64,000 nt of DNA, taken from Bacteroidales bacterium (GTDB taxonomy: Bacteria > Bacteroidota > Bacteroidia > Bacteroidales > P3). Of this stretch, positions 1-9,702 are shown one piece after another. Positions within the stretch are counted from its first letter, which is position 1. Every line of letters begins with the position of its first letter. The notes below the pieces were generated by a model, which saw only the letters and a list, made by a program, of their open reading frames with translations, was not told where the DNA came from and did not search any database. Both the position numbers and the translations under genes were made by a program. The DNA lies in contig JAFXAD010000024.1 of assembly GCA_017522065.1 (NCBI GenBank), positions 1 through 64,000 of the forward strand, written 5' to 3'.

Positions 1-1
1 C

Positions 2-106
2 ATTATGTCAGACTTTGAGGATAAACACATTGACTTCGTCCTGAAGCATTATCAGGAAGGCAGGTTTGATACTCAGAAGGCGATGAACCGCTTCAAACCC
101 CCATAA
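2..106 (+). CDS. C-terminal fragment of an unidentified small protein
   Basis: An open frame enters from the left edge and stops with TAA at 104-106, three bases before the next gene's ATG. It holds an in-frame ATG at 5, so it is either the end of a longer upstream gene or a complete 33-residue peptide. The visible residues (MSDFEDKHIDFVLKHYQEG and onward) resemble the opening helix of Bacteroidota anti-sigma/FecR-like proteins; this is an impression, not a demonstrated match. If correct, the rest of such a protein is missing and this would be a remnant. Tight spacing suggests cotranscription with the aldo/keto reductase. Confidence 0.35.
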   Translation: MMSDFEDKHIDFVLKHYQEGRFDTQKAMNRFKPP

Positions 107-109
107 AAA

Positions 110-1138
110 ATGTTCGTAACATTAGGCAGATCAGGACTCGTAGTACCGAAAAACGGTTTCGGTGCCCTTCCCATACAACGCATCTCGACAGAAGAGACCA
201 TAAAACTCATCCACAAGGCTTTCGACCACGGCATGTACTATTTCGACACAGCCCGCTTCTATACCGACAGCGAAGAGAAGTTGGGCAAGGCCTTGCACGA
301 CCGCCGCGACAAGGTGATTATCAGCACCAAAACCGGCGCCACCACCGCCGAGGGGTTCTGGAAAGACTTGGAGACCTCGCTGCGACTGCTGCAGACCGAC
401 TATATAGACCTCTACCAGTTCCACAACCCCGCCTTCTGCCCCATGCCGGGCGACGGTAGCGGCCTCTATGAAGCCATGCTGGAAGCCCAAAAGCAAGGCA
501 AAGTGCGCCACATAGGCATCACCAACCACCGCCTGGCTGTGGCTCAGCAAGCCATCGACAGCGACCTCTACGAGACGCTGCAATTCCCCTTCTCCTATCT
601 GGCGTCGGAGAAAGAGCTGCACCTCGTCAACCAATGCGCCGAAAAGGATATAGGATTCATCTGCATGAAGGCCCTTGCCGGTGGTCTGATCAACCATGCC
701 GCCACAGCCTATGCTTACTTGGCACAGTTCCCCGGCGTCGAACCTATCTGGGGCATACAACGCGAGAGCGAACTGGACGAGTTCATCTCGTTCCAGGACA
801 CCCCCCCTACCCTCACCGACGAGATGCGCCAACGCATAGAGCACGACCGCAAGGAACTTACCGGCGACTTCTGCCGTGGTTGCGGCTACTGCCAGCCTTG
901 CACCGTGGGCATCGAGATTGAGAGCTGCAACCGCATGTATCTCTTCCTGCGCCGCGCCCCCTATTCCGTCTACCTCACCGAGGAATTCAACCAGAAGATG
1001 CACCAGATCGAAGACTGCGTCGACTGCGGACTCTGCAAGAGCCGCTGCCCCTACGGGCTGGACATCCCCAACCTGCTGCGCCGCAACCTCGAAGACTGGA
1101 ACGAACACTGGGCACACAAAGAAAAATATTTGGGGTAA
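110..1138 (+). CDS. Aldo/keto reductase with C-terminal 4Fe-4S cluster region
   Basis: Predicted cytoplasmic NAD(P)H-dependent oxidoreductase of 342 aa. The first 240 residues form an AKR-type TIM barrel, with the catalytic Asp/Tyr in the FDTARFY segment, Lys in the STKTG strand and His in DLYQFH. The C-terminal 90 residues carry two cysteine groups, Cys255/258/261/264 and Cys303/306/309/313. The second has the CxxCxxCxxxCP spacing of a 4Fe-4S ferredoxin motif. This architecture is that of the Fe-S-containing AKR subfamily common in anaerobes; the physiological substrate is unknown. ATG at 110 follows the preceding stop by three bases. An 8-bp tandem repeat begins just after its stop codon. 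Confidence 0.9.
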   Translation: MFVTLGRSGLVVPKNGFGALPIQRISTEETIKLIHKAFDHGMYYFDTARFYTDSEEKLGKALHDRRDKVIISTKTGATTAEGFWKDLETSLRLLQTDYIDLYQFHNPAFCPMPGDGSGLYEAMLEAQKQGKVRHIGITNHRLAVAQQAIDSDLYETLQFPFSYLASEKELHLVNQCAEKDIGFICMKALAGGLINHAATAYAYLAQFPGVEPIWGIQRESELDEFISFQDTPPTLTDEMRQRIEHDRKELTGDFCRGCGYCQPCTVGIEIESCNRMYLFLRRAPYSVYLTEEFNQKMHQIEDCVDCGLCKSRCPYGLDIPNLLRRNLEDWNEHWAHKEKYLG

Positions 1139-1141
1139 TAG

Positions 1142-1185
1142 GGTTGAAGGGTTGGAAGGTTGAAGGGTTGGAAGGTTGAAGGGTT
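1142..1185. repeat. 8-bp short tandem repeat between AKR and DUF2461 genes
   Basis: Alternating 8-bp units GGTTGAAG and GGTTGGAA repeat five times plus a partial copy, directly after the reductase stop and about 55 bp before the next start codon. It belongs to the set of very short tandem repeats seen at several intergenic sites in this window and inside the GH3 gene. Confidence 0.85.
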
Positions 1186-1238
1186 TTAATGGATAAAGAT
1201 TTATAATTTTATTCTCATATTCTCCCATATTCTATCAC

Positions 1239-1925
1239 ATGTCGCCTGACACAATACATTTTTTTGAAGAACTGGCTGTCAACAACAACCGCGAATGGTT
1301 CATGGCCAACAAAAGCCGCTACAATGCCATCCGCGAGGAATTTATAGACCTCACAGCCCAGATTATCGACGAGCTCAGCCCTCTTGACCCCTCCATAGGC
1401 CACCCCGATGCAAAGAAATGCCTCTACCGCATCTACCGCGACCTGCGCTTCACGCAGGACAAACGGCCCTACAAGACACACATATCCTTCTTCCTCAGTA
1501 GCTACGGCATCAAGCGCAGCGGCGAGGCCGGCTACTACCTCCAGATTGGTCTCGAGGACTATGGCCTGACGGGCAACTGCACACTTGGAGGTGGCATCTT
1601 CATGCCCGACAAGGACAAGCTGGCGGCAATAAGGCAAGAGATATTCTACAACACCGACCAGTTCCTCGCCATTCGCAACGACAAGCAATACAAGAAGTAT
1701 TTCGGCGACGGCTATTTCACCACCAAGATTCTGAGCCGTGCCCCCAAGGGCTATCCCAACGACTGGGAACACGTCGACCTCTTGAAATACAACGACTACT
1801 GCACCATGCATGAAGTGCCTAACGACATCCTGCTCAGCGACAAATTCAAAGACTATGTCATGAAGGTGTTCCGCGCCAGCGTACCGCTGAACCGCTTCAT
1901 CCTTCAAGCCACCGACCAACAGTAG
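1239..1925 (+). CDS. DUF2461 domain-containing protein (TIGR02453-type)
   Basis: A soluble 228-aa protein matching the DUF2461 family in length and opening motif (FFEELAVNNNREWFMANK). It also has the RIYRDLRF...DKRPYKTH segment and the GYYLQI strand typical of the family. No signal peptide or membrane segment is present, so it is probably cytoplasmic. The family is widespread in Bacteroidota and has no established biochemical role, so I assign none. It is separated from the reductase by about 100 bp containing a tandem repeat, and is followed by a strong hairpin shared with the convergent transporter gene. Confidence 0.85.
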   Translation: MSPDTIHFFEELAVNNNREWFMANKSRYNAIREEFIDLTAQIIDELSPLDPSIGHPDAKKCLYRIYRDLRFTQDKRPYKTHISFFLSSYGIKRSGEAGYYLQIGLEDYGLTGNCTLGGGIFMPDKDKLAAIRQEIFYNTDQFLAIRNDKQYKKYFGDGYFTTKILSRAPKGYPNDWEHVDLLKYNDYCTMHEVPNDILLSDKFKDYVMKVFRASVPLNRFILQATDQQ

Positions 1926-1982
1926 CAAACACGGTAACGCTCAGCAGAAACATTATCCTTATCCTTACTATAAGACAAAAGA

Positions 1983-2020
1983 AAAACGCAGTGCTCTTCA
2001 ACACTGCGTTTTCTTTTTTA
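1983..2020. terminator. Bidirectional intrinsic terminator
   Basis: An 11-bp perfect stem (1983-1993 pairing with 2002-2012, core AACGCAGTG/CACTGCGTT) encloses an 8-base loop. A T-rich tail follows on the plus strand and an A-tract precedes it, giving a T-tract on the minus strand. It lies between two convergent genes and can serve both the DUF2461 gene and the MFS transporter gene. Confidence 0.85.
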
Positions 2021-2035
2021 TAGAAGTATTATTAA

Positions 2036-3679
2036 TTAGGCCTCAGGTTTGATATTGGGTTCCTCAAGGCCAAGACCTTTCTTCTTGTCGACCACTTTGA
2101 GATAGAGACCAATAAGAAGAGCGGCGACGCCAAGACATGCCAGCATGACGAGTGCCCAGGTATAGTCAAGTTCGTGTGCAGCCGTACCAGCAGGATTGGT
2201 ATTGTCGAGAACCTTTCCGATAAGCAGCGGGAAAAGCCACAAACCGATATTCTGGATCCAGAAAATCAGAGCGTATGCCGAACCGATAATCTTCTCGTCG
2301 ACGAGCTTTGGCACTGATGGCCACAAAGCTGCAGGAACCAACGAGAATGATGCACCGAGAACAAGTATCGTTACGTAGGCAACAACCGTTCCGCCGACAG
2401 CGCTACCCTTGCACATAGGCAGGATGAAAGCGAAGGTGAGATGGCAAAGTACCAACAGTATTGAACCTATCATCAACATCGAAGCAGCCTTGCCTTTATG
2501 GTCAACATAGTTGCCAAGTATAGGTGTGATGGCAACTGCCAAAAGCGGGAACACTGCAAAGATCGTCTCGGCCGTTCCACGCATATAGCCCATGTAGCAG
2601 TACACTACGAGTGCCACAACGGCAACAACCATAAGACCAACCTTCATGCCTTTCTTCTTGGAGAAGTTGCTTGCAAAAGCGCAGACAGCAACAAGAAGCA
2701 TGATTATATACTGCACAATCGTAACTGAGGGACCACCCCAGAAGGTGTTAGGATCGGCCTCGTTGAGCGTAAGGTTGCATTGCAGCATGTTGACAGCATA
2801 TTTCTGGAAGGGGAAGATTGCGCTGTAGTAAAGCACGCAGAGCAGAGCAACCAACCAGAATCCAAGGCTCGAAAGGATCTTGCCAATATCCGAGATTTTG
2901 AAAGGATCGTCCTTCTCTTCGGCCTCTCCAGTCTGGCTGTCGAGTTTCTTGTCCATAAAGAAGTAGGTAACGAACATGATAAGAGCGATGCAGAGCAGAA
3001 CGACACCAAATTTGACAGAGTTGTCGACATGGACTCCGCCGCCAAGCTTTGCAAAGTAAGGTGAGAAAATCATACAGGTAGCGACACCCAGACGGGCAAG
3101 TGCCATCTCCGAACCCATGGCCAAAGCCGTTTCGCGTCCTTTGAACCACTTGACGATACCACGGCTGACGGTGATACCTGCCATTTCAGCGCCACAACCG
3201 AAAATCATGAATCCGCAAGCAGCCAATTTTGCCGATGCAGGCATGCCTTCGTAGAACGGCGAAACTCCAAGCTGCTCAAATACCGGGATATGATTCAGGT
3301 GAGTGTTGAACCAGTTCTCCAAGCCTGTACCAATAAAGTTTGGACTTATGGCATAGAACTTGATCAATCCACCGACAAGCATAACGGCACCTGATAGGAC
3401 TGCCGTGAAACGAACGCCCATCTTGTCGAGAATAATTCCCGCAAAAATAAGGAAAAACACAAAGACATTAAGGAATGTCTCTGATCCCTGCATTGTTCCG
3501 AATGCCGTGGAATCCCAGCCACGTCCTCCCTCTTCGACGGGAAGCATCATCAAGTCTTTGATTGGCGACAGAATGTCCATAAAAATGTAGGCGCAAAACA
3601 TAGCAAGCGCCAACAGCAAGAGAGCAATCCAACGCATTGCTGCACTGTCTCTCAATGTTTTAATTCCTGTTTGTGTCAT
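2036..3679 (-). CDS. Major facilitator superfamily transporter
   Basis: A 547-aa inner-membrane protein with about 12 hydrophobic segments, a long central cytoplasmic loop rich in charged residues near position 250, and an internal duplication pattern typical of MFS carriers. It contains the MFS-like loop ILDKMGVRFT after the second helix and NYVDHKGKAAS at the equivalent place in the second half. The substrate cannot be inferred; anion/nitrate or organic-acid carriers are possible relatives. A TATCTTTG promoter box lies upstream on the minus strand (3705-3712). Its 3' end converges on the DUF2461 gene and shares the hairpin terminator. Confidence 0.85.
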   Translation of the reverse strand: MTQTGIKTLRDSAAMRWIALLLLALAMFCAYIFMDILSPIKDLMMLPVEEGGRGWDSTAFGTMQGSETFLNVFVFFLIFAGIILDKMGVRFTAVLSGAVMLVGGLIKFYAISPNFIGTGLENWFNTHLNHIPVFEQLGVSPFYEGMPASAKLAACGFMIFGCGAEMAGITVSRGIVKWFKGRETALAMGSEMALARLGVATCMIFSPYFAKLGGGVHVDNSVKFGVVLLCIALIMFVTYFFMDKKLDSQTGEAEEKDDPFKISDIGKILSSLGFWLVALLCVLYYSAIFPFQKYAVNMLQCNLTLNEADPNTFWGGPSVTIVQYIIMLLVAVCAFASNFSKKKGMKVGLMVVAVVALVVYCYMGYMRGTAETIFAVFPLLAVAITPILGNYVDHKGKAASMLMIGSILLVLCHLTFAFILPMCKGSAVGGTVVAYVTILVLGASFSLVPAALWPSVPKLVDEKIIGSAYALIFWIQNIGLWLFPLLIGKVLDNTNPAGTAAHELDYTWALVMLACLGVAALLIGLYLKVVDKKKGLGLEEPNIKPEA

Positions 3680-3704
3680 ATATATATATTTTAGTTATTT
3701 TTTG

Positions 3705-3712
3705 CAAAGATA
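3705..3712 (-). promoter_or_regulatory. Bacteroidota -7 promoter box for the MFS gene
   Basis: On the minus strand the sequence reads TATCTTTG followed by C, an exact match to the TAnnTTTG consensus of the Bacteroidota housekeeping sigma factor. It sits about 26 bases before the transporter's ATG. I see no clean -33 TTTG at the ideal distance. Confidence 0.6.
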
Positions 3713-3751
3713 CAAAGAAAAAATGAATCTCTGTTTATCTATATAAAATAA

Positions 3752-5026
3752 TTACTGGACATTAATAAGGTAGTAGTTCTTCTTGCCTTTCTGGACAAGG
3801 ATGCAGCCACAGCTGAGGATGTCGGCCGACGACAGACGGAAGTCCTCGCCCACCTTCTGCTTGTTGACCATAATGGAGTTCTGCTTCAACTCGCGGCGTA
3901 TTTCGCCCTTGCTGGCGAACATACCCGTCTCGGCGGCTAGGTCGATCAGCGACGGCTGGGCCTCGATCTGTGCTCGCGTCACATTGAACTGCGGCACACC
4001 GTCGAAGACGCTGAGCAGCGTATCGCGGTCGAGGGAATTAAGCTGTTCGGTGGTAGCTTTGCCGAAAAGCAGCTCGCTGGCTGCGATGGCCGTATTGTAG
4101 GCTTCTTCGCCGTGGACACGGATGGTGATGTCCTTGGCAAGAGCCTTTTGCAGGATGCGGCGTTCGGGGGCTTCGGCGTGCTGGCGCTCCAGCTCCTCGA
4201 CCTCCTCTTTCGACAAGAGGGTGAAGATGCGGATATAGCGTGCCGTGTCGACATCCGAGCAGTTGAGCCAGAACTGGTAGAACTTGTAGGGGCTGGTCTT
4301 TTCGGGGTCGAGCCACACGTTGCCGCCCTCGGTCTTGCCGAACTTGGTGCCGTCGGCCTTGGTGATGAGCGGGCAGGTCAATGCAAATGCCTCGCCACCT
4401 TCCATACGGCGAATCAGTTCGGTGCCGGTGGTGATGTTACCCCATTGGTCGCTGCCGCCCATCTGGAGCTTGCAGCCCTTGGTGCGATAGAGCGTCAGGA
4501 AGTCGTAGCCCTGCAGCAGCTGGTAGCTAAATTCGGTGAAGGAGATGCCCGTCTCCATACGTTTCTTGACCGAGTCCTTGGTCATCATATAGTTGACGGT
4601 GATGTGCTTGCCCACGTCGCGGATGAAATCGAGGAAGAGATAGTCCTTCATCCAGTCGTAGTTATTGAGGATTTCGGCACCATTGACAGGGTTGTCGAAA
4701 TCGAGGAAACGCTCCAGCTGCTTCTTGATGCAGCTGACGTTGTGCTGTATTTCTTCAGGAGTAAGCAGTTTGCGTTCGGCGGCCTTGAACGAGGGGTCGC
4801 CTATCATACCCGTTGCGCCACCGACAACAGCCAGGGGCTTATGCCCTGCCATCTGAAGGTGTTTCAACAGCATGATGCTTACAAGGTGACCAATGTGGAG
4901 ACTGTCGGCCGTAGGGTCGATGCCCACATAGGCTGTCGTCATCTCTTTGCCCAGTTGCTCTTCAGTTCCAGGCATGATGTCGTGTATCATGCCTCGCCAC
5001 TTTAGTTCTTCTACAAGATTATTCAT
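3752..5026 (-). CDS. tyrS: Tyrosine--tRNA ligase
   Basis: Charges tRNA-Tyr with tyrosine in the cytoplasm. At 424 aa it has the normal bacterial TyrRS length. Class I signatures are present: HIGH at residues 44-47, the [15 protein letters not shown] strand, the tyrosine-binding region QLLQGYDF and [10 protein letters not shown], and KFGKT in place of KMSKS near residue 233. The last 70 residues form an S4-like RNA-binding domain ([20 protein letters not shown]). It is transcribed in the same direction as the MFS gene downstream but has its own 70-bp gap. The function assignment is secure. Confidence 0.98.
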   Translation of the reverse strand: MNNLVEELKWRGMIHDIMPGTEEQLGKEMTTAYVGIDPTADSLHIGHLVSIMLLKHLQMAGHKPLAVVGGATGMIGDPSFKAAERKLLTPEEIQHNVSCIKKQLERFLDFDNPVNGAEILNNYDWMKDYLFLDFIRDVGKHITVNYMMTKDSVKKRMETGISFTEFSYQLLQGYDFLTLYRTKGCKLQMGGSDQWGNITTGTELIRRMEGGEAFALTCPLITKADGTKFGKTEGGNVWLDPEKTSPYKFYQFWLNCSDVDTARYIRIFTLLSKEEVEELERQHAEAPERRILQKALAKDITIRVHGEEAYNTAIAASELLFGKATTEQLNSLDRDTLLSVFDGVPQFNVTRAQIEAQPSLIDLAAETGMFASKGEIRRELKQNSIMVNKQKVGEDFRLSSADILSCGCILVQKGKKNYYLINVQ

Positions 5027-5095
5027 AGCAATATGTATTAGTTTTGGAAGTAAGCTCTATTATTAATATTGTATTAATACATTAATATATTCTTC

Positions 5096-5134
5096 AAAAA
5101 AAAAGAGGTACGACTTTTCAGCCTGTACCTCTTT
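5096..5134 (-). terminator. Intrinsic terminator of the 5151-8375 gene
   Basis: Read on the minus strand, a 10-bp perfect stem (5125-5134 with 5102-5111, AAAGAGGTAC/GTACCTCTTT) is followed by a run of nine Ts (5096-5104). It lies 17 bases past the stop codon of the large secreted protein and upstream of tyrS, separating the two units. Confidence 0.88.
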
Positions 5135-5150
5135 CTCTATTTAATTATTA

Positions 5151-8100
5151 TTATCGTACGATAAGTTTCGAGGTAGCTGATTCACTGCCGATGTTGATGT
5201 TCACCAGATACATACCATGGTTGAACTTCTTGCAATCGAGAGTGTAACGATGCATACCCTGATTCAGGTAGCCAAGGTTCTCAGTATGAACCAGCTTGCC
5301 GCTTATGTCATAAATCTTGACAACGGCATTGCCGGCATTGATAACGCCAAGTTCCACATTGGCCATATCGACTGCGGGGTTGGGATATACCTTCATGAAG
5401 TTCTCGCCCTTGTCGGCTGTGGTTATACCTACCCAGTTGGTGGAGTCGGTGACTTCGTTGACGCGGTCGGTAACGTAGGTGGTGTCCATAAAGACTCCGC
5501 GGCCATAGGTACCGAAATAGATTGCATTAGGATATTTGGTCTTTGCGAAGAGATACTTCACCATATTGACACCGTCGCGGACAATGTAGCTCTTGCTGGG
5601 AAGATTCTTGGTCTGCTGTACTATAGAAGTGACAGGAACACCGTTGAAGGCACCGTAGCTTTGCCATACATTGCTGCCAGCGGCTGCAGTGAAGACACCC
5701 TTCTCGGTACCGGCATAGATTGTACCAGTAGTATGCTCGATCAATGCCGAGTAGACAGGATCGGTACCCGACATGCCGCTCTCGGTGTTGGTGACGGTAT
5801 AGTTGACATAACTTCTGGCATTCGTGTCACAAGCGTTTTTGATAAGTACCATATTGGGAGCGCCATTGCCATAGCCGCCAAAGGTCAGAAGGACATTGTC
5901 CTGACCCTCACGTTTGTCAACACTTATGGAGGTCACAGGACGTGTGAACATGTTGCCATCCGAAGCATAGATTGTTTCGTTACTCGTAAGGCAGAGGAGG
6001 GTGTTGATATTCAGCTGGTCTTTCATCAACGAAAGATTGTTCACATCTGCATTGGTGATGTTGTATACACGGACAACGAAGCACTCGTCGGAGGTATCGT
6101 TGCTTACGACAGCGAAGACGCTCTTACCGTCACGGCTGAATGCGACATGGTCGATGCTGTAACCCTTCGGTGCATCGTAAAGCGGTGACCACCACATCAT
6201 CTTCTGAGAATTGATCTGAGCGAGGTCATCGTCTCTATCCCAAATCTTGCTGAAGTCGACAGGCGTTGCATTGAAGTAGACCGTACCGGTACCCTTATCG
6301 GTATTGCGACCCGAGATAATCATGCGGCTCACAACGGGATTATGGGTAGTGATATTAAGATTGTATTCATATCTGAATGTGTCGCGGATAGAAATTATTG
6401 TGTTGTTAGGTCCTAATACTGTATCTTTGTAGTATACGATATCTCTCAGTTTATGATTGGAGGTGAACTTGTGCATGAAAGGATAGTTGAAGCAACCTCT
6501 CGAAGCAACAACGATACTGTCGCCGCTGACAAACTCGGTGGAGCTGGTAATATTGGTCTCTTCGCCATTGTGGTAATAGGTCAGAGCTGTATCAATAGTG
6601 AAAGTGATGTCCTCGTCCCAGATTGTGTTGTTGGTTGTCTCCCAGATGTCCATTGCAGGAATAGGATTGGAATTCTGGACAGTCTTTGAAACAAATGCAG
6701 GTCCAACGCTCCAGGTCTGGGTGTTGGTATAATCGCTGTAGTCGTCTAAGGCACGGCCGAAGCTTGCTACAGGTATCGGTTCACTACGGTTATTGGTTGT
6801 GAAGAAGTTGCCAGGCTCAGAGGATACAAACAAAGCACGACGGCTATAAGGTTTCAGCTGCTGGAACATCGAAGTAGCAACACCGCCACCGTTACCAAAC
6901 CAAATGATGTTGGCAACGTGATTCATAATAGAATTTTCATTATTATCGTACCATGTAGGATCTGAGTAACCGCTTGCGTTATGGGCGTTGCGCGACTGGA
7001 TGAATGGGCAGCTGTTGTCTACAGCACCTCCAATGATTGAACCATCGGGCGATACGGCAATGCTGTTGAACTGAACTGTGTTGAGGCCCTTGTTGATCGA
7101 CTTGAACGACCAAGCGTTGTGGTCGCCACGATTGTAGCATACTCCACGATAAACGCCACCGTCGGTAGCGAAATAAGTCACCCAGCTGGTATCGCCGTTC
7201 ACGACCTGCCATGTGGTAACAATCTGATGGATGCCCGAGTGTACGAAGTTGGTATCCGAGTAGACCGTTCCCATGTAGTTGCCATAGTTGAGCTCAGCCT
7301 CGGAATAGGTCTGTTTACCCCACTGATAAAACGAATTCTCGACAAATCCCTGTCCTACCCACATTGTGGCACCTGCAACATAGACTTCTTTGAAGTTGCG
7401 GGGATTGATGCAGATGGCTGCATTCAAGTTTCCAGGGTTGGCACTGTTGAAAGGCAACACTGTCGGGGTGGTAAGAAGTGTCCAGTTCTGCTGGTCGTTG
7501 GTCAGATACACTCCGTCAAGAAGACCGGAAGCGTTGGCCACGACAGCGTAGAGGTATGTACGGTGAGTATAGGTACCGTCGCCGTTGGGCGAATGGCTTG
7601 TTTCAGCTGCAAGCTCAATGCGGCTCGACTTGGCAAAAGCGCTGTTCGAGCTGGTCACGTCAACAGGCATGCTCTCGCCGGTGACGTTTCCGATTCTGTA
7701 CAGATGTCCGGGAGTGCTTGCGTATGCAATATTGTCAGCCGAAAGGATGACTACATCCTGGAAGTTGCCGTTGGCAATCTTCGTGGGCTGTGCCTGCCAA
7801 GAGGGGTTGCTTGCATTCAGTTTCCATCTGAACAGACCACTGTTTGTAGCTGCGTAAATGAAATACGAGTTGTCGCGCTCGAGGACAGCCAAACGGTTGA
7901 CAAAAGTCCAATCGGGGGCTACAACAGGATTTGTCGGCGACAAAAGCTGGAATTGGTTCTCTGACGGAATGTAACGGTAAACGCCACGTCCCCTGGGCGA
8001 CATACGGTCATTATTCACACCATGTTTTTCGACAAAACCCTCACCAGTTCCGATAAGCAGCGAATTGTCAGGAAGCTGAATCATGCACGATATCGGAAGT

Positions 8101-8375
8101 GTTATCTGCTGATTACCGTCCACATAAGGGATAAACTGCCATGAAGCATCGCCTACTTTCTTGTACAAACCGCCAGCGACACCTCCTGCATAGAGGGTAG
8201 TGTGGTTCGCATCTGCATTATCCACAACGATGGCGCGGACACGACCGGCAATGTTGTCGGGCCCGATTTCGATGAGATTGTTTTGGTAGTTGGCCTTCGG
8301 TTGTGCGGAAGCAATATGCGTTCCGCCAATGAAAGCAGCGACAATTAAGCCGATTAGTAACTTTTTACTTTTCAT
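5151..8375 (-). CDS. Large secreted propeller-like protein with T9SS type A sorting domain
   Basis: A 1074-aa protein with a Sec signal peptide (residues 1-24, cleavage after ...GTHIASA). The N-terminal two thirds is rich in beta strands with recurring LYAGGVAGGLYKK / LLIGTGEG / GVYRY / GLFRW motifs, as in BNR/sortilin-type propellers. The last 80 residues form a typical Por-secretion (type A) domain: VYPNPA, VKIYDISGKLV, GMYLVNI and a terminal KLIVR. It is therefore predicted to cross the outer membrane by type IX secretion and become surface-attached or released. No catalytic motif is recognised. A TATCTTTG promoter box precedes it and an intrinsic terminator follows, so it is probably monocistronic. 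Confidence 0.85.
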   Translation of the reverse strand: MKSKKLLIGLIVAAFIGGTHIASAQPKANYQNNLIEIGPDNIAGRVRAIVVDNADANHTTLYAGGVAGGLYKKVGDASWQFIPYVDGNQQITLPISCMIQLPDNSLLIGTGEGFVEKHGVNNDRMSPRGRGVYRYIPSENQFQLLSPTNPVVAPDWTFVNRLAVLERDNSYFIYAATNSGLFRWKLNASNPSWQAQPTKIANGNFQDVVILSADNIAYASTPGHLYRIGNVTGESMPVDVTSSNSAFAKSSRIELAAETSHSPNGDGTYTHRTYLYAVVANASGLLDGVYLTNDQQNWTLLTTPTVLPFNSANPGNLNAAICINPRNFKEVYVAGATMWVGQGFVENSFYQWGKQTYSEAELNYGNYMGTVYSDTNFVHSGIHQIVTTWQVVNGDTSWVTYFATDGGVYRGVCYNRGDHNAWSFKSINKGLNTVQFNSIAVSPDGSIIGGAVDNSCPFIQSRNAHNASGYSDPTWYDNNENSIMNHVANIIWFGNGGGVATSMFQQLKPYSRRALFVSSEPGNFFTTNNRSEPIPVASFGRALDDYSDYTNTQTWSVGPAFVSKTVQNSNPIPAMDIWETTNNTIWDEDITFTIDTALTYYHNGEETNITSSTEFVSGDSIVVASRGCFNYPFMHKFTSNHKLRDIVYYKDTVLGPNNTIISIRDTFRYEYNLNITTHNPVVSRMIISGRNTDKGTGTVYFNATPVDFSKIWDRDDDLAQINSQKMMWWSPLYDAPKGYSIDHVAFSRDGKSVFAVVSNDTSDECFVVRVYNITNADVNNLSLMKDQLNINTLLCLTSNETIYASDGNMFTRPVTSISVDKREGQDNVLLTFGGYGNGAPNMVLIKNACDTNARSYVNYTVTNTESGMSGTDPVYSALIEHTTGTIYAGTEKGVFTAAAGSNVWQSYGAFNGVPVTSIVQQTKNLPSKSYIVRDGVNMVKYLFAKTKYPNAIYFGTYGRGVFMDTTYVTDRVNEVTDSTNWVGITTADKGENFMKVYPNPAVDMANVELGVINAGNAVVKIYDISGKLVHTENLGYLNQGMHRYTLDCKKFNHGMYLVNINIGSESATSKLIVR

Positions 8376-8427
8376 AAGATATTAATAATTAATTAGATTT
8401 TTGATTTCGCGGATAAATTATAACATG

Positions 8428-8435
8428 CAAAGATA
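8428..8435 (-). promoter_or_regulatory. -7 promoter box for the 5151-8375 gene
   Basis: Minus-strand TATCTTTG matches the TAnnTTTG consensus and lies about 53 bases before the start codon, giving a 5' leader of roughly 45 nt. The 265-bp gap to the divergent moxR gene holds no other supported gene; I found no equally clear box facing moxR. Confidence 0.6.
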
Positions 8436-8640
8436 GTGTTTTTTTTTGGAAAATCTACTCATTCGTATTAAAAAAACTAAAAAAATAATGTTTTTACAAT
8501 TTTTTCGTAGACGATTCGTTCTGCCTACATCTAAATGACGACACTCTTCACCGTCGCCCACAACGAACTCCGAAAAGAAAACCGTCACTAAACAAAACAC
8601 TGAAATTCAAATTTGAACAAAAACAAAAAATATACAAATC

Positions 8641-9636
8641 ATGAATGAGACAATAAACATTCAAGAGTTGAATGAACGCATCGAAAAAGAAAGCGCCTTT
8701 GTCGACGCTCTTGTCATGGAAATGCGCAAAAACATCGTTGGACAAAAACACATGGTCGAAAGCCTCATGATCGGACTTCTGTCAAACGGACACGTGCTGC
8801 TCGAAGGCGTTCCCGGACTGGCAAAGACTCTGACTATAACGACTTTGGCCAATGCCATCGATGCCAAATTCAGCCGCATCCAGTTCACCCCCGACCTGCT
8901 GCCCGCCGACCTTATCGGCACCATGATCTACAGCCAGAAAAACGAGACCTTCCAAGTCAAAAAAGGACCCATTTTCTCCAACTTCATCCTTGCCGACGAA
9001 ATCAACCGCGCTCCGGCCAAAGTGCAGAGTGCTCTGCTCGAAGCCATGCAGGAACGACAAGTGACAATCGGCGAAAACACCTACAAGCTTGAAGAGCCTT
9101 TCCTCGTAATGGCCACTCAGAACCCCATCGAACAGGAAGGCACCTACCCCCTGCCCGAAGCTCAGGTGGACCGTTTCATGCTAAAGGTGGTCATCTCCTA
9201 CCCCGAGAAGTCGGAGGAGCGACAGATACTGCACCAAAGCCTCAACGAAGGCTTCAACCGCCAGACCGCTCTGATGAAACCGGCCGACATCCTTAAGGCT
9301 CGCGACCTGGTACGCGAAGTGTACATGGACGAGAAAATCGAAAACTACATCACCGACATCGTCTTCGCAACCAGATACCCCGAACAATACCATCTCGAAA
9401 AGCTCAAAGACATGATCAGCTATGGTGCCTCGCCTCGTGGCTCCATCAGCCTTGCTCAAGCCTCAAAGAGCTACGCTTTCATGAAACGCCGCGGCTACGT
9501 GATTCCTGAAGACGTACGCGCCATCGCCATGGACGTGCTGCGCCACCGTATCGGACTTACCTACGAAGCCGAAGCCGAAAATGTCAAAAGCGAAGAAATC
9601 GTCAACGAAATCCTCAATCGCGTCGATGTACCCTAA
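8641..9636 (+). CDS. MoxR-family AAA+ ATPase of the Bat operon
   Basis: A cytoplasmic 331-aa AAA+ ATPase, thought from the family to act as a chaperone-like partner of VWA-domain proteins. Walker A is GVPGLAKT at residues 56-63, in the MoxR-specific form. Walker B is the FILADEINRAP segment, and sensor 1 is in MATQNPIEQEGTYPLPEAQ. The C-terminal lid contains the family's GASPRGSISL motif. It is the first gene of an eight-gene, same-strand run that reproduces the Bacteroides aerotolerance cluster. It starts 66 bp before the DUF58 gene. Confidence 0.95.
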   Translation: MNETINIQELNERIEKESAFVDALVMEMRKNIVGQKHMVESLMIGLLSNGHVLLEGVPGLAKTLTITTLANAIDAKFSRIQFTPDLLPADLIGTMIYSQKNETFQVKKGPIFSNFILADEINRAPAKVQSALLEAMQERQVTIGENTYKLEEPFLVMATQNPIEQEGTYPLPEAQVDRFMLKVVISYPEKSEERQILHQSLNEGFNRQTALMKPADILKARDLVREVYMDEKIENYITDIVFATRYPEQYHLEKLKDMISYGASPRGSISLAQASKSYAFMKRRGYVIPEDVRAIAMDVLRHRIGLTYEAEAENVKSEEIVNEILNRVDVP

Positions 9637-9702
9637 TATTCTGAACAGCACAAGGATACGAACAGACCAAGAAAAACTGATCCAACAACAAAACGACAGA
9701 CT

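Noticed and set aside
131..1228. A 365-aa open frame antisense to the aldo/keto reductase
   Set aside because: The reductase has intact catalytic and Fe-S motifs; the antisense frame shows only Val/Ala/Glu-rich composition with no recognisable fold.
8535..8591. 18-codon leader peptide before moxR
   Set aside because: It has an ATG and a stop but no conserved feature or promoter placed for it; not distinguishable from chance.
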